The notes under the pieces are model-generated. The model was not told the origin of the DNA. It was given only the letters and a program-made list of their open reading frames with translations, and did not search any database. A stretch of 64,000 nt of DNA, from the NCBI GenBank assembly GCA_000231825.2, contig JH720297.1, positions 1,276,126-1,340,125 on the forward strand, in the 5' to 3' direction. Below are positions 12,001 through 22,868 of this stretch, piece after piece. The stretch's first letter is position 1. Each line of letters starts with the position of its first letter. The translations under genes and the position numbers were made by a program. Source of the DNA: Tetrahymena elliotti 4EA (lineage: Eukaryota > Ciliophora > Oligohymenophorea > Hymenostomatida > Tetrahymenidae).

Positions 12001-14279
12001 ATGTAACAATCGACACTGATAAATGCAATAATGAAGTAAAAAAATTCAATCAAAAATTTTTAATATTTGTTTAATAATTTGTTTTAAAAAATTAGTACAG
12101 TTAAAATACACAAAAGGAGCCTCAAATAAAAGACAAAAAAGAGTTCTATAATAAGAAAAACATAATTGGATATATTGTTCCTAAAATGGAGGATAAAATA
12201 CCTTATTTAAATCATTAGTAGGATGAATACTCAAAAACCATAGTTAAATAACAAGTTTCTATTGATAAATGTTACACTGATGGGTATTATTACTTGTGGA
12301 GTTTCCAATTTACTAATTCCCAAGAAATTTTCAAGATTTACAGAGAATAAAATATCAATTTTGAATATGCTTTGCTTGAACATAATCTTTTGAAAATTAT
12401 TGTTACTGGTAACAAAGATTTGATTGCAACAACTGAATAAAAATTTGCAGAGTTTTAAGAATATCTTATTGCATGCTAAAAAGATGTATAAAAAAAGGGG
12501 GATAAATCTAAAATAAAATGTCTTTAAGGTATTTCTTAAATAACAATAGATCTTATTAAATCAGAAACATATTTAGTCAGAGGCTTGTTGTAAGCATTTT
12601 TAAATAATAAATTTTAATCATTCATTTAGTTCAAAAATGCTTACTAAACATTCCAAAAAGTAAAACAAAAAATAGAATCCTCTACCCCTAAAAACTAGAC
12701 TACACATGAATATTTAAAGAATAGCGAATACGATGTATACACTAAAAGCAAATTTTATTTCATATCAGGACTCTTCAATATTGGGCTCTCTATGATTCCA
12801 AGCTACTTCCTTAAAATCCTCAGTTTAATTGGTATTTAGCCTAATAAATCGTATGGATATGAATGCTTAGAAAAATGCATAGAATTACAATCAATACGTT
12901 CTTCATATGCCTCTCTTTTACTATGCATAGAATATATAGAACTCAACCCAAATGTTGAAAAGTCTATTTTACTTATCAAAAAAATGATAAAAAGCCTTCC
13001 GTAATGCCCTTTATTTTACTGGATGGCCTCTCTCCTTTCTTGGAGATATGCAAAAGTAATTCATTAATTCATTCATTATTTAATTAACTAATTCTATTTA
13101 AAAAAGCCTGATGATGCCCTTACTCTAATAAATAAGAGTTTATGGAATTGTGGTGAATCTTTAAGTTAAGTCTCCTTTTACCTTAAATTTGAGAAAGGAT
13201 GGTATAATGTTTCTCAATTTGATTGGAAATAAGCTCTTGATCTCTTCCAAGAAATTGTTTTTATGGCTATTGATTTTGATAACTTTGATATGGATCTTTT
13301 AAACTCTCTCGCCCATCAAAAGAAACTTCCTGAGGCACCTAAATTAATGGAAAAATTCATCTAAAATGCTAAACATAAACATAAAGAAAAACATAAAATA
13401 ATTTTACCTCATAAGTGTTGTTTAGCTGCTCTAGTTGCATGTTGCTATCAAGACTAAGGAATGATTGATAATATGGAATTGTGGTTCCTTATGACCTAAT
13501 ATCTCATTAAGGTATTTATTTTCAGAAAATTAAAATTATTAGTTTATTTATCATTTTCATTTAGATTTTTTATAAATATACCACAAAAAATCATATTTTT
13601 AACTTAAACTTTCAATTTTTTGCCAATTTCACTAAAATATTTAATTTTTTCTATTTTTACAAAATTTATATTGAAAGTTAAGTATGAAATTTTTACAATT
13701 CACAATAAATAAATATTATTTTTATTTAAAAATATTTAGAAAAGTTAAGAACATAAAACTGGAGTTGATGAAGATATAACTAAGTTATGTGCCAAATATA
13801 TCAACAGATAAAACAAATAATTAATAAAATATGAAGTATTATACTTTGTTAAAGAAATAACAAAACTTAGGGATGATATGCTTAATAAAATGGTTGAAGA
13901 AATTTAGTTCTATTATGAATCAGAATATGGAAGCATTTAAGATATATTTTATAAGAACATTCTTAAAAATAACACCTAAAAATCAATAGATTTTGGTAGT
14001 ACAATTTTCCTTAGAATAGTATCTGGATGTTTACAGTAAGATTTTAACATGGTTTATCAATCAGGCAAAATTTTAGACAAAATAGCTGAATTTATTCCTA
14101 CTGATCATCATTACATTTTACATCATTCATACCATTGGCTTGCCCGTTGCTAATAATAATAAAATCTCTTCTCTAATGCTAAAGATAATCTTAAAAAGTG
14201 TCTTAAATATAAAAAATGTGAGTTTACTCTTGAAAACAAGAGCTAAAAACTCCTTACAGAAATAGACTTTGCAAAATGA
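9066..14279 (+). CDS. PH-domain plus TTC39/IML2-family protein with a long Asn/Gln-rich linker
   Basis: About 1,641 residues in three exons, with introns 12036-12095 (60 bp, in frame) and 13512-13739. Residues ~10-125 look like a pleckstrin-homology domain (YGKVSKFKITRYYVLQNEF, then SDSKKTFWLHPISNDELYLL). A poly-Asn/Gln/Ser linker of roughly 860 residues follows, with acidic patches (YLDDEDDAN). Residues ~1010-1640 match the IML2/TTC39 family. This part contains YLVRGLLQAFLNN, then KSKFYFISGLFNIGLSMIPS and LKILSLIGI, then TPR-like helical repeats (KPDDALTLINKSLWNCGE, FEKGWYNVSQFDWKQALDLF). In other eukaryotes the family is linked to lipid-droplet clearance and sterol or inclusion handling. 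An N-terminal PH domain is not part of the usual architecture, so membrane or phosphoinositide recruitment is an inference. Convergent with the PSMA1 gene. Confidence 0.85.
13512..13739 (+). other. Intron with a strong internal hairpin
   Basis: This 228-bp intron (GT...TAG) of the PH/TTC39 gene is a multiple of three and contains no in-frame TGA, so a retained intron would not truncate the protein. Its AT richness argues that it is spliced. It holds an inverted repeat: ACTTAAACTTTCAAT near 13601-13615 against ATTGAAAGTTAAGT near 13671-13684. Confidence 0.7.
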
Positions 14280-15236
14280 AAAATATGTTAGCAAAAATAA
14301 GCAAGCAAACAAACAAAAAAAGAAAGAAATCTACTAATTAACTAACGAATAATTAATTTTTTTCAAGAATATTCAAATTTGAATATTTCTTAAAACATAA
14401 AATCCAATAAAAATAAATTAGGAGATTTAATAATTCCTAAATAATTAATTAAAAAATAAATATAGAACAAATAATCATGTAAATATATAATTAATTTAAC
14501 AACAATATAAATAATATCATAAATTGTATGAATTGTGTCTATATTAGTAAGTTATTTATATTATTATTCAAAAAGAAATTTCTTTTAATTTTTGATCTCA
14601 TTATTATTATTAGCTTCCCATTTTAATTATTATTAGCTTCCCATTTTAATTATTATTAGTTTCCCATTTTAATTATTATTAGCTTCCCATNNNNNNNNNN
14701 NNNNNNNNNNNNNNNNNNNNNNNNNNNNNNNNNNNNNNNNNNNNNNNNNNNNNNNNNNNNNNNNNNNNNNNNNNNNNNNNNNNNNNNNNNCCATTTTAAT
14801 TATTATTAGCTTCCCATTTTAATTATTATTAGCTTCCCATTTTAATGATTATTTATTTAACAATTATTTTATACAATTCAAAACCAAATTGAGAAATAAT
14901 TTATTTCTAATCAAATATGATTTCTATTTTTAGTAATATTTTTTGAAAGTAATTAGATGTAAAAATAGTTTTTGGTTTACAGGTATTCTCAATAACATTT
15001 TGTGTTAAAGTATGAAGAATAAAAAATAAAATCCCTCTTCTAAATAAAAATAGTTATGAGTAGAGAATTGAGATAAATGAAGATAATTGAAAGAGAATGT
15101 ATAGATGGAATGAATATGTTATGGAAAAATAAAAAAATTTATGGGTAAACATAAACATAGATTTTTACTATTAAATTAGAAATATTTATATTAAAGTATT
15201 TGATTTAAATTAAAAATGCTTTTTATTCTTTTGACT
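14280..15236. other. Convergent spacer containing a minisatellite and an assembly gap
   Basis: No gene found. From about 14601 to 14846 a 23-bp unit (TTTTAATTATTATTAGC then TTCCCA) repeats in tandem, and a run of 100 Ns at 14691-14790 lies inside it. The remainder, 14850-15236, is AT-rich and unremarkable. Both flanking genes end here. Confidence 0.8.
14601..14846. repeat. 23-bp tandem minisatellite split by a 100-N gap
   Basis: Four copies are readable on the left of the gap and about two on the right, almost identical (one G-to-T change, TTAGTTTCCC, in copy 3). The gap of exactly 100 Ns starts and ends within the repeat, so the true copy number is unknown. Confidence 0.9.
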
Positions 15237-16856
15237 TCAATTTTCGACTTCCATTTAGTTAGCAGTAGCAAACTATTTTTTTTAAATTAATAATTAAAAT
15301 TATTGCAGGGAAAGATTTTAATTTACTGTATCTAATTGTTATAAGTATGAGAGAACTCTATCTTCAGATAAAATTGTGAAGTTAGAATTAGCGCCAACAA
15401 AGGCAATATCAACACTCTAAGGCGATAATCTAAAATATTTAGTTAAAAATGTAAATCCTTTTTATTCATTGAATATTATTATGTTTACTCTTCTTCTCCT
15501 TGGTTGGCTTTCTTAAGAGCAGATAAACCATGTAAAATAAGAGTATTGAGATCAGTTTCCTTGAATAATTCTAAATTATTTTCTAAATAGGTCTTGGCAG
15601 ATTATGAACGAGATCCAATAGATTAACCCTAAAATAAAAGAATAAATGAGTAAATAACTTCAATAGGCATTTTTTTAAATTAGTTTACATAGAATTCGTA
15701 GAAGTCACCACTGGGTAAAGTCTAGAACAACTTAGGACCATCAGCCTATAAATTAGATAAATAATACTTAGAATCACATCAAAATATGGATATTAAAAGA
15801 TTACTTCTTAAGCAATAATCAAAGTACCAACACCATAAGGTCTCTTACCATAAGTTTAAGTCTTGTGTTATGATTCTTTTAAATAATTTTAAATAAATGA
15901 GCAACTCATTCAATATATTTTGAATTGTAATTAATTTCATTTATTAATTGCCAGCATTGTATTAAATTAAAAATATCTTCTACTTTCATTGAATTTATTC
16001 AATTTGTTATTTTTTTAATATTTAGAATTGAATGCTATTTGATTGATTCTTTTCTGTTTTTAATAGGCTTTACTTATAAAATTGCTAGCTATATTGGTTT
16101 TGTAGTGATAAAAATTCGTTAAGTTTTTAGCTTGATCTTTAATTGAATTCCCAAATAATTTAATATATTTGAATTACTTTCAGAAATTTTAATGACTAAT
16201 CTCTATAAAGGATGTTAGCTTCCATATACATATTTATGGTTAAGACATTCAGTTCTCATATATTTACAAATGACTCCTATTATTGTTTATATATTTACAT
16301 TTATTTAAAATTCACTGACTTATATTCAATTTGTTTACTTGCATCAGCAGTGATACCTGCAACACCCATACCAATTTTATCATCAACTTAGAAAATCTTT
16401 TCTTAGTAACCAGAAAGTTTGCTGTTAGATCTCTTCTAAGCAACTAAAACCTTTTAAATTATTTAACAATCTACTTAGAATTTTGCTTGTAAGTATTTAT
16501 TTATTTGAAAATTACTGCAAAGTTTTTGGATCTTAAACCTATTGTAATAGAACCTTGATCGATAGCTTTAGTGGCATAGTCAACCTTTATTTAACAATAA
16601 TTTAATTATTTACTTAATTTGAAACATTTTCTATTTTAAATCTGATAAGCATTTAATTTATATTTATGTAAGACATAGAGTCAATACAAAATATTCACAA
16701 AATGTAAAAGTGCGAACTAGAATCTGCAAAAATGAGCATGCTTTATGAAGATAGATTTAAAAGAGAATGTGCTTTTATAAACAGTACCTAAAGGAGTTTT
16801 CCGTTAGTAGACCAAGTGGAACAATCGGTATCGTATAAATTGATATTTGATGACAT
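15237..16856 (-). CDS. PSMA1: 20S proteasome subunit alpha-6 (PSMA1 type)
   Basis: Nine exons encode 251 residues, close to the human length of 263. Exons in transcription order: 16788-16856, 16516-16584, 16339-16450, 16178-16276, 15805-15875, 15689-15745, 15489-15628, 15327-15429, 15237-15272. All phases join. The protein forms part of the outer alpha ring of the 20S proteasome, which gates substrate entry; alpha subunits have no catalytic threonine. Recognisable landmarks are MSSNINLYDTDCSTWSTNGK at the start, VDYATKAIDQGSITIGLRSK, VLVAQKRSNSKLSGYQEKI, GVAGITADARVICKYMR, YGKRPYGVGTLIIA, and GQSIGSRSQSAKTYLENN. These follow PSMA1 in order (compare VLVALKRAQSEL, ADARLLCNFMR, YGRRPYGVG, SIGARSQSARTYLE). 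The short last exon (FATANQMEVEN) rests on a 54-bp in-frame intron that could alternatively be retained. Confidence 0.96.
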
Positions 16857-18683
16857 TTGCTATTTGATTTAATATTATTTATTACTTTAGAAATCTTTTT
16901 ATTCCTTTCGTTTTTTATTTATAAATTTTTTATTTTTTGTTTAAGTGTATATTTTTTTGCTTTTTTAAGATAAGATATTATCTTATTTCTTCATTCATTT
17001 TTCAAAAAAATATACATACATACTCCTAAATTTAAAAAAGGAAAAAAAAATACAAGATCATATCTTCTAATAAATATCACATTATCTTTAAATAAAATAT
17101 CATTCTGATCTTCGATTTTATCCGAAAAACTGTCGATTCATCATTCTTCTTCTAATCTAGTTTATTAATTAAAGATCTTTATGAATGAACAGCTATTTAT
17201 TTTTCTTTATTTTTTGTTATTACATACCCATTTCTGCTTTAAATTAAAATATTTTATTATTTTTTTTCATCAAATTTAAAATAGAATTTTATTTTCTTTT
17301 TATTAAAAAACATTATTTGAAATGAAAAATGAATTAAAGAAATTAATTTTCAAAATATTAAATTGAAATCTAATTATTTTTTTAATTTAAACTCATTTTA
17401 TAAATATTTAATTGCATTAAAATAATTAATTCATTCTTTAAATATTCTAATCTCTTTAAAAAAAAAGTAAATATTTTGCATGTTTTGCTTAAAATAACTA
17501 AATTATTAAAAATATATTATTATTAGCTGAGTATTGTATTTATAAAATCTAAAAATTGAAAAATAAAGATATAACTAAAATAATAAATAAAAATGAAGAT
17601 GCCATTCATGTTATTGCAAAATAAGAAATATTTGATTTATGAATAAATTAAATTATCCATCCTTGATTATATAAACTAAACGAGACTACTTGGACTTCCT
17701 TCCAGGTTGCATTTTTGGTTTAAAAAATGAGTAAATTAAAAAATCTAATAATAAAATAATTTTAATTGCTTCTTTGTTATTCAAATCAAATCATCTCATT
17801 TTGTAGTTGTTATTCTGTAAATATTTAGTTTTTTTAATTAACACAATTTATATTTTAAAGTGTAACTTATTTTTTCTAAACTATAAAAACTGAAAAATAT
17901 ATTGATAATTCATACAATAAATAAAATAAAACAAAAAAATCCATCAATGATATCACACTTAAAAATCTAGATCAAATATGACATTAAATAAATAATTCAT
18001 TAATTTTGGTATTTTATTTGGTTTTATAAAAGAACTTAATTAAAAAATTTAAAAGTAAAATAATTTTTTAAATTTTACAAATCTGCAATTTCAATTTCAA
18101 AGTTGTAATTAAGCTGGATAAATAATTTTTTGGTTGTTCTGAGAAATTTAACAGATAAATTTTTTATCTACTTATTTATATTTTTATAAATCTAAATGAA
18201 TTTAAAATAAAGAATTAGTAAAATAATTTAAATGACTCTTTTAAATTTTAGAATAAAAACATTTTTACTTTACATTAAATTTGGATTTATATTTAATTTT
18301 ACTGGAATATATTGGAGCAAAGAAAGAGTTGATAGTAAAAAATGAAAGAATTTAAAAACATTTAGAAATAAATTTGAAGTTTTAATATATTATTAATTAA
18401 TTAGTAAATAAGTTTTTTCTTATTCGATTTAGTTTCCAGTGTTAGTTAGTTGGTTAATTAAATAGCAAATTTATAAATATATTTTGGTTTATCCTGCAGA
18501 ATTATTATTTAATCTTGTATTTACCAACCAATATTTATTTTGTGGCAACAAATTAGATATTTGATATTCATATATTCATATACAACATTATTTTTTGGAT
18601 AGTAATTATTAATAAACAAACAAAAATAAATAAATAATTTAACAGGAAGGATTAAATATAATAATTACAGAAAACTTAAAAAG
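16857..18683. other. AT-rich intergenic region, divergent promoters
   Basis: No gene recognised. The region separates the divergent PSMA1 and CFAP97-like genes and must hold both promoters. Two blocks, roughly 17600-17760 and 17930-18060, look weakly alike, possibly an old duplication; I could not establish this by eye. Confidence 0.5.
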
Positions 18684-19749
18684 ATGTGGAATACTATTTC
18701 AACTAATAAGCTACTTGAATAGAGAATTAAATATAATGTAAAAATAATTTATCTTTCTTATGTTGATAAACATACGTACGATTGAGCTAAAATGAATTGT
18801 TAATTTATAATAGGAACATTAAAAACATAGAAATACTCTGAGCTGTGTTAAAACAACACTTGACAACAAATCACCTTATTGTCCATCTTTTATTAAAAGC
18901 AAATCTAAATAAAAATAAATTAAATCAGGTAAATGACTCAGTTTTGAATTTATAATTCATATTTTCTTTTTTAATAAAATACATAGAATAACTCTAAGAT
19001 CTATATAAAAATAACTAAATTCTTTTGACGAAAATGTTGAAAATTGAAAAAAATCCTTCAAGAAAACTTAACGCTGATATACTTTATGGTGAATATAGAA
19101 GCGGACATGTTGCACCAGAATCAATATAAAGAGCTAATTTCCTTAAAAAAGTTTAAGAAGAAAATGATGTAAATTATAAATTAGAAATTTATCAAAAAAA
19201 GCATTAAAATTTATTTGAGTTTAGATATGCTTTAATATTCTTAATGCTAATTAGTCAAATTAACATTTGTTTTATAGTATATATATTAGAGAATGAGTAC
19301 AGTTCAGTCTAATTATAGTCAAAAAAATTGGGAAAAGCACAAAAATAAAGATATATACATGTCATCTAAAATATCTTAAAATGCCAGTAAATGATCTTTA
19401 CTTTTTTTTTCTTTAATTAATTAAATAATTTTATGGATAATATTAGGAAGAGGAGTCTTAGTAGATTATTCAAATGCTAGATCTTTCAGTAGATCTTAAA
19501 CTAATTTTTATGATTCACGTTATTCTGCAAATAGAAAATGTAAATTTTTTTATATCTTTGAAAAATTACATAATGAAATTTCATTTAATTGATAAACAAA
19601 TAGCTTTAAATGAGATAAGGTCTAGTCATGATATGTCTGGTGATTCTAGAAATAGTCATCATTTTTCATAATAAAAATTATAAAGACCGATGACCTATAG
19701 TGGTTCTAAAACTTCTTTTACAAATCTTGATAGAATGTAATACATATGA
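18684..19749 (+). CDS. CFAP97/Hemingway-like ciliary protein
   Basis: Six exons encode 228 residues: 18684-18737, 18814-18928, 18987-19168, 19290-19386, 19447-19539 and 19604-19749. All introns are GT...AG with matching phase. The first half resembles the KIAA1430-like domain of CFAP97 and CFAP97D proteins: a short N-terminus, a basic stretch (RIKYNEHQKHRN), a K-x-T-x-D motif (VKTTLDNKSPYCPSF), then helices with an N-x-x-L-L core (LYKNNQILLTKMLKIEKNP). The C-terminal half is Ser/Arg/Asn-rich and disordered (DSRYSANRKSLNEIRSSHD). In animals Hemingway/CFAP97 is needed for motile cilia and flagella, which fits a ciliate. The assignment is by pattern recognition of a short domain. An alternative that keeps the 121-bp intron 19169-19289 would add a hydrophobic segment but breaks the downstream frame. 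Confidence 0.65.
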
Positions 19750-20191
19750 ATTAAAAATAATAAATAAATAAACTGTTTCAAATAAATATTTACTCTAAAT
19801 AAATCTAAAATTATTTACTAATTTCTCTCTTTGTTTTAAAGTAATTGCATTTATAAAATTCGTATTATCTATTAAGTAAAAAACTACTTTTGAAGTATTC
19901 ATGGAAAATCTCAATATATCCACAAAAATATTAAAAATCATTTATATGAAGCATTTTTTAATAATTTTTTTACTAATTATTATTTTGTGTCTATTGTTTT
20001 TTAAAGAGTAGGTGATAACTTTATTTATTTAAAATCTATTTTCGAAGCAGAGTTGCTCTAAATTAGTAAAAAAACTAATTTTGTAATTTTAATTCAAAAT
20101 CTCAAAAAAGTATTTATGATAAGAACTCTGTTTTCAAAATTAGTAAATTAAAAATTTATAAATATTTGTATTCTCTATCTAGAAAAATTTA
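19750..20191. other. Short AT-rich spacer
   Basis: No gene recognised. It may contain upstream exons of the next gene, whose proposed first residues (MTILFIQKINIII) are atypical. The reading TTTTAG just before TCGGTATCC at 20264 could be a splice acceptor. Confidence 0.4.
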
Positions 20192-20989
20192 ATGACAATC
20201 CTTTTTATTTAGAAAATTAATATAATTATACATAAGAAACAAATCATTTTAAAAAAATTTAGTCGGTATCCTACAAGTTAATTTAATGTTCGTTTAGAAT
20301 TTGATAAAGATGCAGTCCTATATAAATTGAAATCAAATTAAATTTATTATCTTCTTAATAAATGCTTTTTTTTAAAAATAGAGATCAAGAAGACAGAGAA
20401 AGTTCCTTTTGACTTTTTAAAAAATATATAATATAATTTAAATAGAGAAGTATTTTTGATAGCACAAATCATAACCATAAAAAAAGATATATTAGAGATG
20501 AAATTATATTAGATAGAAGAGAGAGTTGAGAGATATCAATCTACAAATTTAATAGTAGGTGCTTAACAGTTTAGTGACATTTAATTTTTTCATGATAAAT
20601 GAAGCTAGTTTGTATTAATAGTTTAACTTATCAATATTGGAATATTAAAATTTACAAACAAAAAAATCAATAATATTTTATTAAATTAATTTTTACTCTT
20701 AAATTATTTTGAGAATATCTTTTTTTTCATAAAGCAAGCAGCTTTTGTAGAAGAATATGAATTAAAAAATAATTTAATTTTAAAATCTAAAATAATGTAT
20801 GTATTAAGACATACACTATAAATAATAGTCAAATACTTGAAGAGTTTTTGGATTGCCAAAACTAATCAATATATTTACTTCTCTCAACATAAACATAGAG
20901 AAATTAATGAGAAAGAATTCAAGAGAATATCACAAAATAGTCAGAAGATTAATATTTTAGAATAAATTTTGATGATTATTTAAAGCTGA
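20192..20989 (+). CDS. Unknown small protein, gene model uncertain
   Basis: Two blocks look coding under the ciliate code. Block 1 (20192-20602) includes RYPTSQFNVRLEFDKDAV and LNREVFLIAQIITIKKDI and would stop at TGA 20600. Block 2 (20735-20989) includes FVEEYELKNNLILKSK, SFWIAKTNQYIYFSQHKH and EFKRISQNSQKINILE. Both are in the same frame, separated by a single TGA and AT-rich sequence. The simplest model joins them with an intron 20555-20734 (GTAGGT...ATAAAG, 180 bp), giving about 205 residues. Alternatively they are two genes, or block 1 ends at 20602. The real 5' end may lie in an upstream exon. No domain recognised; no signal peptide or anchor is evident in the confident portion. It lies tail to tail with the ArfGAP gene. 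Confidence 0.45.
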
Positions 20990-21161
20990 TAAGAAGATAA
21001 TATTATTTGAATGATTTTGAAATGATTGTTTCAAGGCCTGAATAAGTTATTTGTTTAATATGAGAAAGACTACATAAATTATAAAAACAAATGAACTAAA
21101 ATATAATATAATTTTAAATAAATTTAAATAGTTTTTATTCCTATTTAATTAGGTGAATAGA

Positions 21162-22868
21162 TCACCTCCAATTATTGAAATAGTCCTTAGCCTTATTTTT
21201 GAGGACATCTAAATTATCTTTGGCTTTGAATAACATATTTTTAACTGATTCTAACTTATCTATTTTTATTATTATTTTTATTGATTAACATTACATTTTT
21301 TACTATTAATTTTACCTGAACCTTATTGGTCATCATCTGGAATTTCTTCTTCACCATAAAATGCTCTACTTGAAATAGATTTAGCTCCATTAAATTTTTA
21401 AAAGTTTTCATTTTAGCTTCTATAATACAAAAATTTTAATTAAACAATTTGTTTGTTTATTTGGAAAAATTACTCATCTTAATGCTTAAAGAAATCGCTT
21501 GAAATAGCCTTAACATTATTATTTTGTTTTAATTTATTAAGTTTATCTTGTGCTTCTTTTTAATCGTTACCAAAGCTAGAATAGTTTGTGTTGCTATTAC
21601 TGCTACTTGAATTTTATGATTGCTATTGTTGCTTTTTCTTTTCTTCTTGCTCTTCTTCGTAAAGCTTGAAATCATATGCATTGCTTTATTTTTTGGGAGA
21701 TTCTTTTTTGGCAGCAGAAGAACCATCATCAATAACTAAACTGTCAAAATCAAAATCATCAACTTTTTATGCTTTAACTCCCTTTTTAGTTGTCTTACCA
21801 TCCTTTTTGCTATTTAGTAAATAAATTTAATTCATTCATTATATTGCTCTTGTAATCTTTCCTATTATTTCTCTATAAAATTTAAATATTAAAAATTACC
21901 TTGTAAAGACAACTTTCTTTTCAATAACTTGTCCAACACTATGAATATTGTTGTTCACAACTTCTTATTTTTATTCAGCTTTTTACTCTTCTGGTTCAAC
22001 TTTTTTTTATTCTACTACTTCTGGTTCCTTTTTAGTAGCAAAATTTCCAAAAATATCATCTAAAGGATTCTTTTATTCAGCAGCATTGGCAGTTTAATTA
22101 GGTTTAGCTGCAGGTGCATTTTTAGACATAATACCTTCTACCTTTAATTTTATAATAATAGATAAAGCATATGTAGGTTAAACAGATATGTTTCAAACTT
22201 AACTATAACAATAAACAGAAAATATATTAATTACCTTCTTAACTAAATCGTTTTTGTAGCGTTGTGCAACATTAGATTTATAATCACAATTTTTGTTAGA
22301 ATCGCTAATTAATCCATTCTTTTTAAAGTATTCAAGAGCCTTATCATTTCCTCCATTTTACATACAAAGAATTTGCTTTCTATTCCATTAATCTAAATCG
22401 ATAGATCTATTTTAAAGATATTGAAAATGTTTAAAATACTTTGGTCTAGTAAGAAGCTATCTAAATGAGATTATAGCTATTAATTCTTAATATTACCTAA
22501 CAAAACTGTAAGTGGGTGTGTAACTTCTATGTCTAGCAGAGCAATCGTAGCATATTAAAATACCTTTTAATTTTTAATTTTCAAATTAACACTCAATATC
22601 TATTCATTCTTTCTCGTTAGATATCTCAAAAATGAATAAAAATATTTACCAAAATAACAACTTGCCCATGTAGGATTCTTTCTATTACAATCAGCACATC
22701 TCTAATATAAAAATATTATTGTTATTTAACAATCTTTCATAGAGTAAATTATATCAACTATAAAAAAGTTGCTGGAAGCAATTTTTAATACACTCAATTA
22801 ATTACATTGTTAGCAGGATTCTTTTTAAGCTCTATGAAAATTTAGTCTCTCTCTTCAGGGTCAATCAT
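21162..22868 (-). CDS. Arf GTPase-activating protein, ArfGAP2/3 type
   Basis: Eight exons encode 395 residues: 22806-22868, 22650-22701, 22497-22563, 22235-22460, 21900-22141, 21474-21809, 21316-21419 and 21162-21259. ArfGAPs trigger GTP hydrolysis on Arf1 during COPI vesicle cycling at the Golgi. The N-terminal domain has the zinc finger C-x2-C-x16-C-x2-C (CADCNRKNPTWAS, then ICYDC). The conserved arginine is in ARHRSY, and ILCMQNGGN precedes YFKKNGLISDS. A charged, Gln/Lys/Ser-rich middle follows. The C-terminal part carries two ISS motifs (VKAISSDFF and AKSISSRAFYGEEE) and a terminal amphipathic-looking segment (LESVKNMLFKAKDNLDVL). Paired ISS motifs are typical of the ArfGAP2/3 (yeast Glo3) subclass, where they contact coatomer. 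An upstream ATG (MTEP) could add four residues through an extra small intron; I chose MIDPEERD because it fits the family start. Confidence 0.93.

Noticed and set aside
17600..18060. Possible duplicated blocks in the PSMA1/CFAP97-like intergenic region
   Set aside because: The resemblance is weak and mostly poly-A/T; I could not align it convincingly by eye.
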